This document shows positions 23,301-31,232 of a DNA stretch of 47,295 nt, in pieces. Made by a program: the position numbers and the translations under genes. Position 1 is the first letter of the stretch; each line of letters opens with the position of its first letter. Below the pieces are notes generated by a model that saw only the letters and a list, made by a program, of their open reading frames with translations, was not told the DNA's origin and ran no database searches. Where the stretch lies: assembly GCA_017480345.1 (NCBI GenBank), contig JAFVAU010000005.1:1-47295 (forward strand). The letters are read 5' to 3'. Source of the stretch: Bacteroidales bacterium. GTDB lineage: Bacteria > Bacteroidota > Bacteroidia > Bacteroidales > UBA932.

Positions 23301-24562
23301 GGCAGGTTGAAGATGCCGTCGTCCCCATTGAGGTAGGACGGGATAAAGTATACCTTCACCTTGTCTCCAATGGAATTGGTGAGCCCCAGCTCTCTCAGGC
23401 GACGGGTGATGGTGTCATACTCCGCATTCATCAGGTAATGGGAGGTCTGCGTGCGGTACTCCGGATTGCCGTTTCCGCCCAGCTTGGCCTCCAGTTCCTT
23501 ATCCGGACCATGGTGGCCGGAAGGAATCATGATGAAGGCCTGGATGCTGCGTCCCAGCTTGCCGCCCTTGTTCAGGCGGTCCAAGGCGTCGATGAATACG
23601 TCGATACCCTTGTTGCGGTACTCATATCGGCCACCGATACAGACAAAGAGGGCATCCTGGGGGACTTCCTCCGCGCTCATGGCCGTAGCCACCTCCACCA
23701 GCCGCGCGCGGGCCTTGTCATGGAGTTCCTTATACTCTTTGTCGGATGCCGGGGTGAAGCTGTTCTCGAAACCGTTGGGCGTCACCACGTCCACCGGACG
23801 CAGGAACTGGGCGCACTCCCTGGCCGTAATCTCGCTCACGGTGGTGAAGACATCGGCATACTGGGCCGATTTCTTCTCCAGGGAGTAGATGGCCGTCACA
23901 TTGAAGCGGCGGGCCATCTCCTCTCCGTCGTACTGCGCGATATTGTCATAGAGCGGGAAGTTGTTGCCGCTCAGGCAGCGGCCCATCATGGTGGCATGGG
24001 TGGTGAAAGCCGTAGCCACGGGTGTCTTGGCGGCCTTCAGGTGCAGGATACCGGCACCGGTCTGCCACTCGTGGAACTGCGCCACCACCTTCTCGCCTCC
24101 CTTGAGGTTGTAGTTGTAGAAGCTCTCGATAACCCGGCCGGCGGCAACACCGAACACGGCGGATTCCTTGTAATCCCAGTTACCGGAGATGGAATCCACC
24201 CCATACAACTCCCAGAGCTTGCCCAGAATTTCATCGGCATGCGGGAGGAAGGACTTGTAATCCACCAGGATGGCTACCGGTTTGCCGGGAATGTTCCAAC
24301 GTCCCACACGGAAGCGCAGTCCCTCGGAAAGGGCCTGGGCCTTCCAGGAGCGGTACAGCATGGGGTCTTCCAGGAAATCCGGGTTCCCGGCACGGTGCAT
24401 CCACACATCAGGGCCGATAAAGATATGCCGACGGCCCATCTCTTCCTGCAGATGGAGGGCCTTGGTGGCTACCACGGTATAGATACCGCCCACCTTGTTG
24501 CAAACCTCCCAGCTGACCTCGAAGAGATAATCCGGACTCAGTAATTCTTTCTTCTTTGCCAT
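20327..24562 (-). CDS. Glycogen synthase (GT3-like) fused to alpha-glucan phosphorylase (GT35)
   Basis: A 1411-residue two-enzyme polypeptide. Residues about 1-555 are a GT3-like glycogen synthase, with F-E-V-S-W-E-V-C-N-K-V-G-G-I-Y-T-V near the start (sugar-nucleotide site) and a C-terminal E-P-W-G-Y-T-P-L-E-A. Residues about 570-1411 are a short-form alpha-glucan phosphorylase with the PLP site E-A-S-G-T-S-G-E-K (Lys near 1165) and Y-G-L-D-T-S-L-K-I-Y-S-G-G-L-G-I-L-A-G-D. One half elongates and the other phosphorolyses alpha-1,4-glucan. Fusions of this length occur in Bacteroidales. It follows the GH57 gene by nine bases in the glycogen operon. No glgC-type pyrophosphorylase is nearby, which fits use of UDP-glucose. 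Confidence 0.9.
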   Translation of the reverse strand: MAKKKELLSPDYLFEVSWEVCNKVGGIYTVVATKALHLQEEMGRRHIFIGPDVWMHRAGNPDFLEDPMLYRSWKAQALSEGLRFRVGRWNIPGKPVAILVDYKSFLPHADEILGKLWELYGVDSISGNWDYKESAVFGVAAGRVIESFYNYNLKGGEKVVAQFHEWQTGAGILHLKAAKTPVATAFTTHATMMGRCLSGNNFPLYDNIAQYDGEEMARRFNVTAIYSLEKKSAQYADVFTTVSEITARECAQFLRPVDVVTPNGFENSFTPASDKEYKELHDKARARLVEVATAMSAEEVPQDALFVCIGGRYEYRNKGIDVFIDALDRLNKGGKLGRSIQAFIMIPSGHHGPDKELEAKLGGNGNPEYRTQTSHYLMNAEYDTITRRLRELGLTNSIGDKVKVYFIPSYLNGDDGIFNLPYYTLLCGMDLALFPSYYEPWGYTPLEALAFRVPTLTTTLAGFGKWVKDHYKKAHPGITVLERDDNNYDEVVAGVAARVEEMAAVEKKDRNKIRENAREVAQIALWDNQIVYYQEAYSLALEKVQDQIDSYKTKKKTMQYFKADVTSPNWRSILVTRHLPEKLSRLEKLSKNLWWCWNESAKDLFRSIDPEVWHKSGHNPLAVLDTVSIKRFQQLSEDKEFLARMKDVLDEFDTYMAAKAQRKDPSIAYFCMEYGLDTSLKIYSGGLGILAGDYLKETSDMNVNLVAVGLLYRYGYFNQVLSAQGYQVAGYDAQDFTKIPAVPVLDKEGNWVTTSVAFPGRNITARLWKVEVGRTDLYLMDADYEANSPEDREVTYHLYGGNWENRLKQELLLGVGGIRALRKLGLNPQVYHCNEGHAAFIGLERLREYIEKDNLDFSEALEVVKASSLFTTHTPVPAGHDAFEEGMLRQYIGHYPERLKVDWETLMSLGKDNPLDAAEKFSMSNLAANISQNVNGVSMLHGKVSQDIFSHMYPGYLPEELFVSYVTNGVHYPTWCAPEWKPVHAKVFGPAFATHHYDKSCFEGIYGVSDKEVWNVKKQLKVMLMDFIRERLQDNTISNHYSPSELVKIMENLRDDVLTIGFARRFATYKRATLLFRDLDRLDKIVNNPAQPVQFLFAGKAHPADKAGQDLIKQIVDISKDPRFIGKIVFVPGYDITLAKRMVQGVDVWMNNPTRPQEASGTSGEKAAMNGTMHFSVLDGWWVEGYKEGAGWALPIEQAYEDNNFQNELDAATIYQILENDIAPAYYNVDRTTGRSSEWIGYIKNTIAKVACDFTTNRMLTDYMNQYYEPQSKDGKAMMAKDFAKARELAAWKSHVRKEWENIRQISRSNMESSIDISQSKPYQAFVELQMGDLTPKEVGVEVVFAQADTRGKVHIVTVKEFTCKEFKDGVAKYEVEVLPEKTGAYLVGARIFAKHPLLAHRQSFECVKWL

Positions 24563-24571
24563 CGCTTCCCG

Positions 24572-25807
24572 CTACTTCTTCTTCCTCCGGCCCAACTCTT
24601 TCTGAGCGGTTTCTTTCACATCCAGTGCAGCCCGTTTCTCGTCCAGACGGATCTGGAAATCGGAAATCACGTTCATGTAGTTGATGAAGGCCTCGTACGG
24701 GGTGTCGTACGGGTTGAAGTACTTGTGAACTTCTCCGTCAGAGAAGAACTTGGTGCACATATAATAGAAGTGGTCGCTTTCCTGGAGGTGTCCGAAATCG
24801 GCCCAGAGGTCGGGGTCGTTCACGATGGAGAGCTTCTCCGTCATGGCGTAGACCTTCTTGAAGGCCTCGTCCTGCAGCTCGTTGCCCAGCCAGGCGGTGA
24901 CGTCCCGCTCTTCATCGGCCCAGGAGATGGGATCCTCCACGGAGATGTCGGAGACGGGTTTGTATTTCTTGACCACCTCGGCGGGGGTGGCGAAACCGAA
25001 GGTGCCGTCCTTCAGCACGGCGCCGGGCAGCTCTCGCATGAACTCGAAGATGCCGCTCTCCGCGCTCTGGTGCTCTCCGAAGGTCTCGTAATCCATGAAC
25101 AGGTTCACGATGTCCCCTTCCTTGGCGTTATCCTTCATCCACTCCACATACTGCGTAGCCGTCACCTTGTTCTGGGCGAAACGGAAAGCGATGTCGTCGG
25201 AGAGGGTGTAGTTACGGAGCAGGAGTTTGAGCTTAGGCTGGGTTTCTCCGCTGTACACATAGTTGGGGCTCTGCCAGCCCATGATGTGGCGGGCGCCCTC
25301 GGTGAGCATGGTCTTGTAACCCATGTCATACACCATTTCGCCGATACCGTTGGAATAGATGAGCTCCGTGTTGCGGAAGGTGACGGGCTTCACGCCGAAG
25401 AGTTCCTCGATGAGGGCGGCGTGCTTCTGCACCTGGTGACGGAACTCGCTCTCGGAGGTAAGGGAAGCCAGCGAGTGGTAGTAGGTCTCGGAGAGGAATT
25501 CCACCTTTCCGGTGGCGGCCAGGGCCCGGAAGCTGTCAATCACCTCCGGGGCAAAGCGCTGGAACTGCTCCAGGGCGCTGCCGGAGATGGAGAAAGCAAT
25601 CTTGAACTTGCCCTTGTACTGGTTAATGAGCTCCAGCATGAGCTTGTTCATGGGCAGGTAGCACTTCTGGGCTACGCGGCGCAGGATGGTTCGGTTGGCA
25701 AAGTCGTCATAGTAATGGGAATCTTTGCCGATATCAAAGAATCTGTACAGGCGGAGCCGGGTGGGCTGATGGACCTGGAAATACAGGCAGATACTCTTGG
25801 ATGCCAT
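24572..25807 (-). CDS. GH57 alpha-amylase/4-alpha-glucanotransferase
   Basis: A 411-residue GH57 enzyme acting on alpha-1,4-glucan. C-L-Y-F-Q-V-H-Q-P opens the barrel. F-R-N-T-E-L holds the nucleophile Glu (near 147) and M-D-Y-E-T-F-G-E-H the acid Asp (near 237). No signal peptide is present, so it acts in the cytoplasm on glycogen with its operon neighbours. Amylase and glucanotransferase activities cannot be separated from sequence. Confidence 0.88.
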   Translation of the reverse strand: MASKSICLYFQVHQPTRLRLYRFFDIGKDSHYYDDFANRTILRRVAQKCYLPMNKLMLELINQYKGKFKIAFSISGSALEQFQRFAPEVIDSFRALAATGKVEFLSETYYHSLASLTSESEFRHQVQKHAALIEELFGVKPVTFRNTELIYSNGIGEMVYDMGYKTMLTEGARHIMGWQSPNYVYSGETQPKLKLLLRNYTLSDDIAFRFAQNKVTATQYVEWMKDNAKEGDIVNLFMDYETFGEHQSAESGIFEFMRELPGAVLKDGTFGFATPAEVVKKYKPVSDISVEDPISWADEERDVTAWLGNELQDEAFKKVYAMTEKLSIVNDPDLWADFGHLQESDHFYYMCTKFFSDGEVHKYFNPYDTPYEAFINYMNVISDFQIRLDEKRAALDVKETAQKELGRRKKK

Positions 25808-25813
25808 AATATC

Positions 25814-27103
25814 TTATTTTACAACTGATTCATAAACTTTCTTGAGCTTGGCGGTGGCGCCGTTCCATTTGAGGGCGTTCACCTCGTCGTATCCCATACG
25901 GGCGCTGAAATCCGAGAGCGCCGGATAGGAAAGGAGGGCGTAGATGTCGTCGGCCATGGCGTCCACATCCCAGAAGTCCACCTTGAAGGCGTATTTGAGC
26001 ACCTCGGCGGCGCCGGACTGCTTGGAAATGATGGACGGAACGCCCGTACGCATGGCTTCCAGCGGAGAAATGCCGAAGGGCTCCGAGATGGAAGGCATGA
26101 TGTAGACATCCGAAAGGGCGAACATCTTCTGCACGTCCATTCCGCGTAGGAAGCCGGTGAAATGGAAGCGGTCGCTGATGCCCAGGCGGGCGGCGTGGCG
26201 GATGGCACGGTTCATCATGTCTCCGCTGCCGGCCATCACGAAGCGCACGTTCTTGGTGCGTTTGAGCACCTTGGCGGCGGCTTCAATGAAGTATTCCGGT
26301 CCTTTCTGATAGGTGATTCGGCCCAGGAAGGTAACCACGGGTTCCTTGACGCCGCGCTCCACCTGGAGGTTCTCCCGGCCGCTGAAGTCCACGGCGTTGT
26401 GCACCGTGACCACCTTGGCAGGGTCTATTCCGTAACGGTTGATCACCGTGGTACGGGTGAGGTCGCTCACCGTCACCACCTTGTCCGCTATCTGCATGCC
26501 CTTCTGCTCGATGGCAAACACGCGGGTGTCGATGTTGTCCACGCTGCCGCGGTCGAAGGAGGTGGCATGCACATGGATCACCAGCGGCTTGCCGGTGAGT
26601 TCCTTGGCTGCGATGCCGGCATAGTAGGTGAGCCAGTCATGGGCGTGGATGACGTCGAACTCATCCTTGCGCTGCAGGGCGATGGTGCCGCCCACCATGG
26701 CGTAGCGGGCCACCTCTTCCATGAGGTTGGAGCCGTACTTGCCGGAGAACTTGTATTTCTGGCCGAAGCTCACGGAGAAATCCTTCACCTGGCGCTTGCG
26801 GTCTTCTTCCACCAGCTTGCCGAACTCCTCGGGGTCTGCGTAAGGCACCAGGTTGGAGCCGATGTGGATGAACTTCACCTTGTCCAGGTATTCTTCCACT
26901 GTTTCCGAAACATGGTCCACGGCCACGTCCGAGGCGTTGATGATGGTGGTGGCGCTCTGGTCTTCGTCACCGGAGGCCGACGGCATCACGAAGAGGGTTT
27001 CCACGCCATTGTAGGCGAGACCCTTCACGATGCCTTCGCAGGCCGTACCCAGACCGCCTGCGATGTGGGGAGGAAACTCCCAACCGAACATAAGTACTCT
27101 CAT
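25814..27103 (-). CDS. GT4-family glycosyltransferase (glycogen-synthase-like)
   Basis: A 429-residue GT-B enzyme. F-G-W-E-F-P-P-H-I-A-G-G-L-G-T-A (about 6-21) is the glycine-rich acceptor loop and S-E-P-F-G-I-S-P-L-E-A (about 340-350) the nucleotide-sugar binding motif. The N-terminal motif is typical of glycogen/starch synthase-like GT4 proteins of Bacteroidetes glycogen clusters. It is probably a glucosyltransferase that primes or elongates alpha-glucan; the donor is not defined. It lies between the GH57 and debranching genes with gaps of 3-6 bases. Confidence 0.85.
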   Translation of the reverse strand: MRVLMFGWEFPPHIAGGLGTACEGIVKGLAYNGVETLFVMPSASGDEDQSATTIINASDVAVDHVSETVEEYLDKVKFIHIGSNLVPYADPEEFGKLVEEDRKRQVKDFSVSFGQKYKFSGKYGSNLMEEVARYAMVGGTIALQRKDEFDVIHAHDWLTYYAGIAAKELTGKPLVIHVHATSFDRGSVDNIDTRVFAIEQKGMQIADKVVTVSDLTRTTVINRYGIDPAKVVTVHNAVDFSGRENLQVERGVKEPVVTFLGRITYQKGPEYFIEAAAKVLKRTKNVRFVMAGSGDMMNRAIRHAARLGISDRFHFTGFLRGMDVQKMFALSDVYIMPSISEPFGISPLEAMRTGVPSIISKQSGAAEVLKYAFKVDFWDVDAMADDIYALLSYPALSDFSARMGYDEVNALKWNGATAKLKKVYESVVK

Positions 27104-27106
27104 AAC

Positions 27107-29035
27107 TTAATCCTCCCTGTATTTGTCTATAAGCCAGTTGATATTCAGGAGTGCAGCTGTTGTCATGGCCGATGAGATGGCGCCGTGCGCCTCGTGCGGC
27201 GGGTCTCCGTCGTAGAGTTCGCTGAAGCAGCCCACTCCGTGCATGGAGAGGTCTTCATAGAAGCCTTCGGTGAGCCATTCGGCCCGGCCGATGAAGTTGG
27301 CGCCCATCATCCCGAAGCTGGCGTAGCAGTATTGGGCCAGCAGGAAAGGCCAGGCGCTGCCGTTGTGGTAGGCTTCGTCCCGCTGGAGCTGGGTTCCTTC
27401 GTAGACACCCTTGTAGCGGATGTCGCGGGGGCTCAGGGTGCGGATGCCGCGGCGGGTCACCAGCTCGGCGTTCACCAGGCGCATCACCTCGCTCACCACT
27501 TCGTCGTCTACGCAGCGGTGGTCCAGGGATACAGCCCACAGCTGGTTGGGACGCAGCTCCAGGTGCTGGCCGGCGTTGTCCACATAATCGGCCAAGAAGC
27601 CCAAGTCCGCATTCCAGAACAGGGGCTGGAAGTTATTCTCGATGATTTCCTTGATGGTAATCCACTTCTTGTAGAAGGTGCCGGTCTTTTTCTCGTTCTC
27701 CAGGGCGAAGGCGATGGCGTTGTACCACAGGGCGTTGGTCTCTACCTGGTAACCGGCGCGTTCCGTGACGGCCCGGCCGTGGATGTAGGCGTTCATCCAG
27801 GTAAGGGCCACCCCGTCTTTCTGGGCCCAGAGCAGGCCGTTGGGCTGCATGGCCACCTCCTGGCGCTTGCCGGGCAGGTAGCTCTCGATGACGGCCTTCA
27901 GCACGGGACCGTACTTGGCCCAGACGTCCTTGGCCTTGGCACCGTAAGCGATGTACTGCTGCAGGGTCACAGCCAGGAACAGCGGTGCCTCCACCTGCGT
28001 GGTACGACGGCTCAGGCGCTCCTGGTTGTCTGCGATAAGGTTGTCCAGGATTTCCTCGAACTCCTTGGGGTCGTTCTTTCCGTAGAGGGTGAGACCGGCC
28101 AGGGAGAAGAGGGTTTCCCGCAGAAGGCCCGTGTACAGCCAGCTGTAACCGGCCACGATGCGCTTGCGCCCGCCGTCATTGCGGATGAGCGTATCGGCCT
28201 GACGGACCAGCTGGTCCTGGAAGGAATCGATGGGGCCGATCCGGTCCACCGTGGCGGTGAAGCGGCGCTTGAGGCCGGCGGCGTTCACCGGTTCCCCGGC
28301 TGCGGCGCTGAACACCAGCGTGTCTCCGCTCTTAAGCTCCACCTCGAAGGTACCGGGCACCCAGAGGTCTTCCCGGCAGTCGAAGCCGCGGCGCATCTCG
28401 TCCGAATACGTGACACCCTTGTACCAGGTGGGCGCGAATTTGAAGGCCGATGCGGATGCGCTCAGCTGCAGGTTGAGCTGGGGGAAGCCTTCGTACATGC
28501 AGAACGCGGCGCCGTTCTGGACGGGGGTGAAGTCCTGACGGGCCACCTCGTTCTCGGAGGTGAGGGCATGGACATTGCGGAAGGCCAGGAAAGGCTTGAG
28601 CTCCAGCTTCACCTTGGCGGGGGCGTTCACCAGCTCATACTGGATCATCACCTGGTTGGCATCCGGGCTCAGGGCAATCTTCTTGCGGAAGACTATCTCT
28701 CCAATCTTGTACGTGATGCAAGGCACGGGGTCTGCATCGAAATCCACGATGTACTTGTGACCGCGGGGCTCATAAATGTCCCCGTAGCAGTGGATTCCCA
28801 GGTTGAAACGCTTGCCGCGGAGGGTCAGGCTTTCATCCAGGGAGCTCAAAAGCAGGTAGCGGTAGCCGTCAAAGGCGTCTACCGGAACCGCCAGTAGGCC
28901 GTGATAACGCCTGGTGTTGCACGTGACGATGGACGTGTTGCAGAAGGCTCCGGACTTGTTGGCCAACATGATTTCCCGCTTGAGGGAATAGGACAGGTTG
29001 ACCAGCTCCGACTTGTTGAATTTCAAAAAAGCCAT
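27107..29035 (-). CDS. Glycogen debranching enzyme (amylo-alpha-1,6-glucosidase)
   Basis: A 642-residue cytosolic enzyme. The N-terminal domain (about 15-225; N-T-R-R-Y-H-G-L-L-A) and the C-terminal (alpha/alpha)6 barrel (about 270-640; A-G-Y-S-W, Q-V-E-T-N-A-L-W-Y-N-A, N-G-S-A-W-P) match the GDE/GH133 family. It removes alpha-1,6 branch glucose left after phosphorolysis, complementing the phosphorylase encoded two genes downstream of its neighbour. Gaps to adjacent genes are 3 and 10 bases. Confidence 0.9.
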   Translation of the reverse strand: MAFLKFNKSELVNLSYSLKREIMLANKSGAFCNTSIVTCNTRRYHGLLAVPVDAFDGYRYLLLSSLDESLTLRGKRFNLGIHCYGDIYEPRGHKYIVDFDADPVPCITYKIGEIVFRKKIALSPDANQVMIQYELVNAPAKVKLELKPFLAFRNVHALTSENEVARQDFTPVQNGAAFCMYEGFPQLNLQLSASASAFKFAPTWYKGVTYSDEMRRGFDCREDLWVPGTFEVELKSGDTLVFSAAAGEPVNAAGLKRRFTATVDRIGPIDSFQDQLVRQADTLIRNDGGRKRIVAGYSWLYTGLLRETLFSLAGLTLYGKNDPKEFEEILDNLIADNQERLSRRTTQVEAPLFLAVTLQQYIAYGAKAKDVWAKYGPVLKAVIESYLPGKRQEVAMQPNGLLWAQKDGVALTWMNAYIHGRAVTERAGYQVETNALWYNAIAFALENEKKTGTFYKKWITIKEIIENNFQPLFWNADLGFLADYVDNAGQHLELRPNQLWAVSLDHRCVDDEVVSEVMRLVNAELVTRRGIRTLSPRDIRYKGVYEGTQLQRDEAYHNGSAWPFLLAQYCYASFGMMGANFIGRAEWLTEGFYEDLSMHGVGCFSELYDGDPPHEAHGAISSAMTTAALLNINWLIDKYRED

Positions 29036-29045
29036 AAATATGTTT

Positions 29046-31037
29046 TTATACTTGCTTCAATACAAGGGCCGTACGGGCAGGCAGGTACACCTTCAGCGTG
29101 TGGTCGTACCCCTGGTTGCCGTTGGGGCATCTCTCATCCAGGGCTACATGATGTTCACCCTCCTGCAGACGCCCATATCCGTCGAAACGGGGCTCGTCGG
29201 AGTCCAGTACAATCACATAGTCTCCCGCAGGTGCCGCAAAGCCATAGTCGGCGAACGAACCGGCAGGTGAGAAATTCAGTGCAAAGATACAGTTTTTCCG
29301 TCTGAATATCAAGATTTTCTTCTCCTCATCGGCCACAAGGAGCTCCGGAGATTCACTCAGAAGTTTCTCTTCTTTCAGTAAATGAATCATTTCCGCGTCA
29401 AAACGCCGGAGGTCTCCGTAGCGGAGCTCCGGATTATCGGCCAGCGACCACTGTCTGCGGGCATATTTGAAGGACCAGCCGTTTCCCTCGCGGGGGAAGT
29501 CTATCCATTCGGGATGGCCGAACTCGTTGCCCATGAAGGTGAGGTAACCGTTGCCCGCCGTGCCCGCCGTCACCAGGCGGATGAGTTTGTGAAGAGCGAT
29601 GCCGCGGTCCACGATGCCGTTCTGGCTGTCCCGGCGCATGGCAAAGTACATTTCCTTGTCCATGAGGCGGAAGATGATGGTCTTGTCTCCCACCAGGGCC
29701 TGGTCATGGCACTCGGCATAAGAGATGGTCTTCTCGTCCACGCGCTTGCCGCTCAGTTCCCACCAGATCTCTCCCATGCTCCACTGCTCGTCGGAGCGTT
29801 CCTTGATCCACTTGATCCAGTGGTCGGCAATGCCCATGGACATGCGGAAGTCGAAGCCCACGCCGAAGGCCTCGAAGGGGGCGGCCAGACCGGCCATGCC
29901 GGACATGTCCTCCGCGATGGAGAAGCCATTGGGGTTCATTTCCTTCACCAGGCGGGTGGCCAGGGAGAGGTAGATGACGGCATCCTCGTCCACTCCCCCG
30001 TCAAAATAGAGGCCGTAGTTCACGAAGTCCTTGCCCAGACCGTGGTCCCAGTACAGCATGGAGGTGACGCCGTCAAAGCGGAAACCGTCTATGTGGTACT
30101 CCTCCATCCAGTATTTCACGTTGGACAGGAGGAAGTAACGGGTCTGGTCCTTTCCGTAGTCGAAACAGCGGGAGCCCCAGGCCGGATGGCGGCCGGCAGG
30201 GCCCTCATGGAAGTACAGGTGGTCTGTACCGTCAAATTCCGAAAGGCCCTCCAGGGTGTTCTCCACGCTGTGGCTGTGCACGATGTCCATGATGACGGCA
30301 ATTCCCTTTCCGTGGGCGTCGTCCACCAGGGCCTTGAACTCCTCCGGGGTTCCGAAGCGGGAGCTCAGGGCGAAGAAATTGCTCACCTGATAGCCGAAGG
30401 AGCCGTAGTACGGATGCTCCTGCAGGGCCATGATCTGGATGGTATCATAGCCCAGAGCCTTCACGCGGGGAAGGACGTCCTTGCGGAATTCCTCAAAGGT
30501 GCCCACTTTCTCCTTCTCGGAGGCCATGCCAATGTGGCACTCATATATGAGCGGGTTGGGGCGCTTGCCGGCGTGTCCGTGCTTCCAGACGTAGGGTTTG
30601 GGGTCCCAGACCTGGGCGCTGAACACCTTGGTCACCTCGTCCTGGACCACGCGGGTGGCATAGGAAGGGAGCCGCTCCCCGCCGCCGCCCGGCCACTCGA
30701 TGTACAGTTTATATAGCTGCCCGTGGCTCAGGAACATTTCCGGAATGCGCAGTTCCCAGTTGCCCTGTCTCAGGGGTTTGAGGGCATAGGCATCCGTCCG
30801 CTTCCAGTTGTTGCAGTCTCCAATCAGATAAATCTTGGAGGCATTGGGAGCGTACTCCCGGAACACCCAGCCGTCCTTGTCCTTGTGGAGGCCGTAATAG
30901 AGATGGTTGTTCACGGCATCCTTCAGAAGGCCGTCTCCGGCAATGTGTTTGAGCGTCTGCCAAATGTGCTCGTGCCGGGCGTCTATGGCATCCTTGTACG
31001 GCATGAGCCAGGGGTCCTGTTCGTAGATTTTTTTCAT
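29046..31037 (-). CDS. glgB: 1,4-alpha-glucan branching enzyme (GH13)
   Basis: A 663-residue branching enzyme of the eukaryote-like subgroup. A CBM48 domain (about 45-140) is followed by the GH13 barrel: nucleophile Asp in D-G-F-R-F-D-G-V-T-S (near 319), acid Glu in S-I-A-E-D-M-S-G (near 375) and stabiliser Asp in A-E-C-H-D-Q (near 443). It makes alpha-1,6 branches in glycogen. The start lies six bases after xseB, so it is read from the xseA promoter or an internal one. Confidence 0.93.
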   Translation of the reverse strand: MKKIYEQDPWLMPYKDAIDARHEHIWQTLKHIAGDGLLKDAVNNHLYYGLHKDKDGWVFREYAPNASKIYLIGDCNNWKRTDAYALKPLRQGNWELRIPEMFLSHGQLYKLYIEWPGGGGERLPSYATRVVQDEVTKVFSAQVWDPKPYVWKHGHAGKRPNPLIYECHIGMASEKEKVGTFEEFRKDVLPRVKALGYDTIQIMALQEHPYYGSFGYQVSNFFALSSRFGTPEEFKALVDDAHGKGIAVIMDIVHSHSVENTLEGLSEFDGTDHLYFHEGPAGRHPAWGSRCFDYGKDQTRYFLLSNVKYWMEEYHIDGFRFDGVTSMLYWDHGLGKDFVNYGLYFDGGVDEDAVIYLSLATRLVKEMNPNGFSIAEDMSGMAGLAAPFEAFGVGFDFRMSMGIADHWIKWIKERSDEQWSMGEIWWELSGKRVDEKTISYAECHDQALVGDKTIIFRLMDKEMYFAMRRDSQNGIVDRGIALHKLIRLVTAGTAGNGYLTFMGNEFGHPEWIDFPREGNGWSFKYARRQWSLADNPELRYGDLRRFDAEMIHLLKEEKLLSESPELLVADEEKKILIFRRKNCIFALNFSPAGSFADYGFAAPAGDYVIVLDSDEPRFDGYGRLQEGEHHVALDERCPNGNQGYDHTLKVYLPARTALVLKQV

Positions 31038-31043
31038 ATGCGG

Positions 31044-31232
31044 TCAGTCTTTGTCCAGGGAATCAATCTTGTCTTTCACGGTTCTGAGGTACTCCCGGCA
31101 CTGGCCCAGGAGCTCCTTGCTGCGGCCCACCAGGGCGTCTATGTCGTCCAGCTTGGTTTCCGGATTCTCCACTTTGGCGGCTATCCGGTCCAGTTCGGCG
31201 ATAGCCTTAGCATAGTCAAATTTATTATCCAT
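31044..31232 (-). CDS. xseB: Exodeoxyribonuclease VII small subunit
   Basis: A 62-residue helical protein with the family pattern F-D-Y-A-K-A-I-A-E-L-D-R-I-A-A-K-V-E (about 4-21) and L-D-D-I-D-A-L-V (about 28-35). Several copies bind the large subunit to form the nuclease that degrades single-stranded DNA. It overlaps xseA by one base. Confidence 0.9.
   Translation of the reverse strand: MDNKFDYAKAIAELDRIAAKVENPETKLDDIDALVGRSKELLGQCREYLRTVKDKIDSLDKD

Noticed and set aside
20360-24544. A 1394-codon open frame on the plus strand opposite the glycogen fusion gene
   Set aside because: It is a mirror of a high-GC coding strand, rich in Gly/His/Val/Leu with no family motifs, while the minus-strand frame has complete catalytic signatures. 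The same holds for long frames opposite ileS, glgB, the debranching enzyme and the hexosaminidase.
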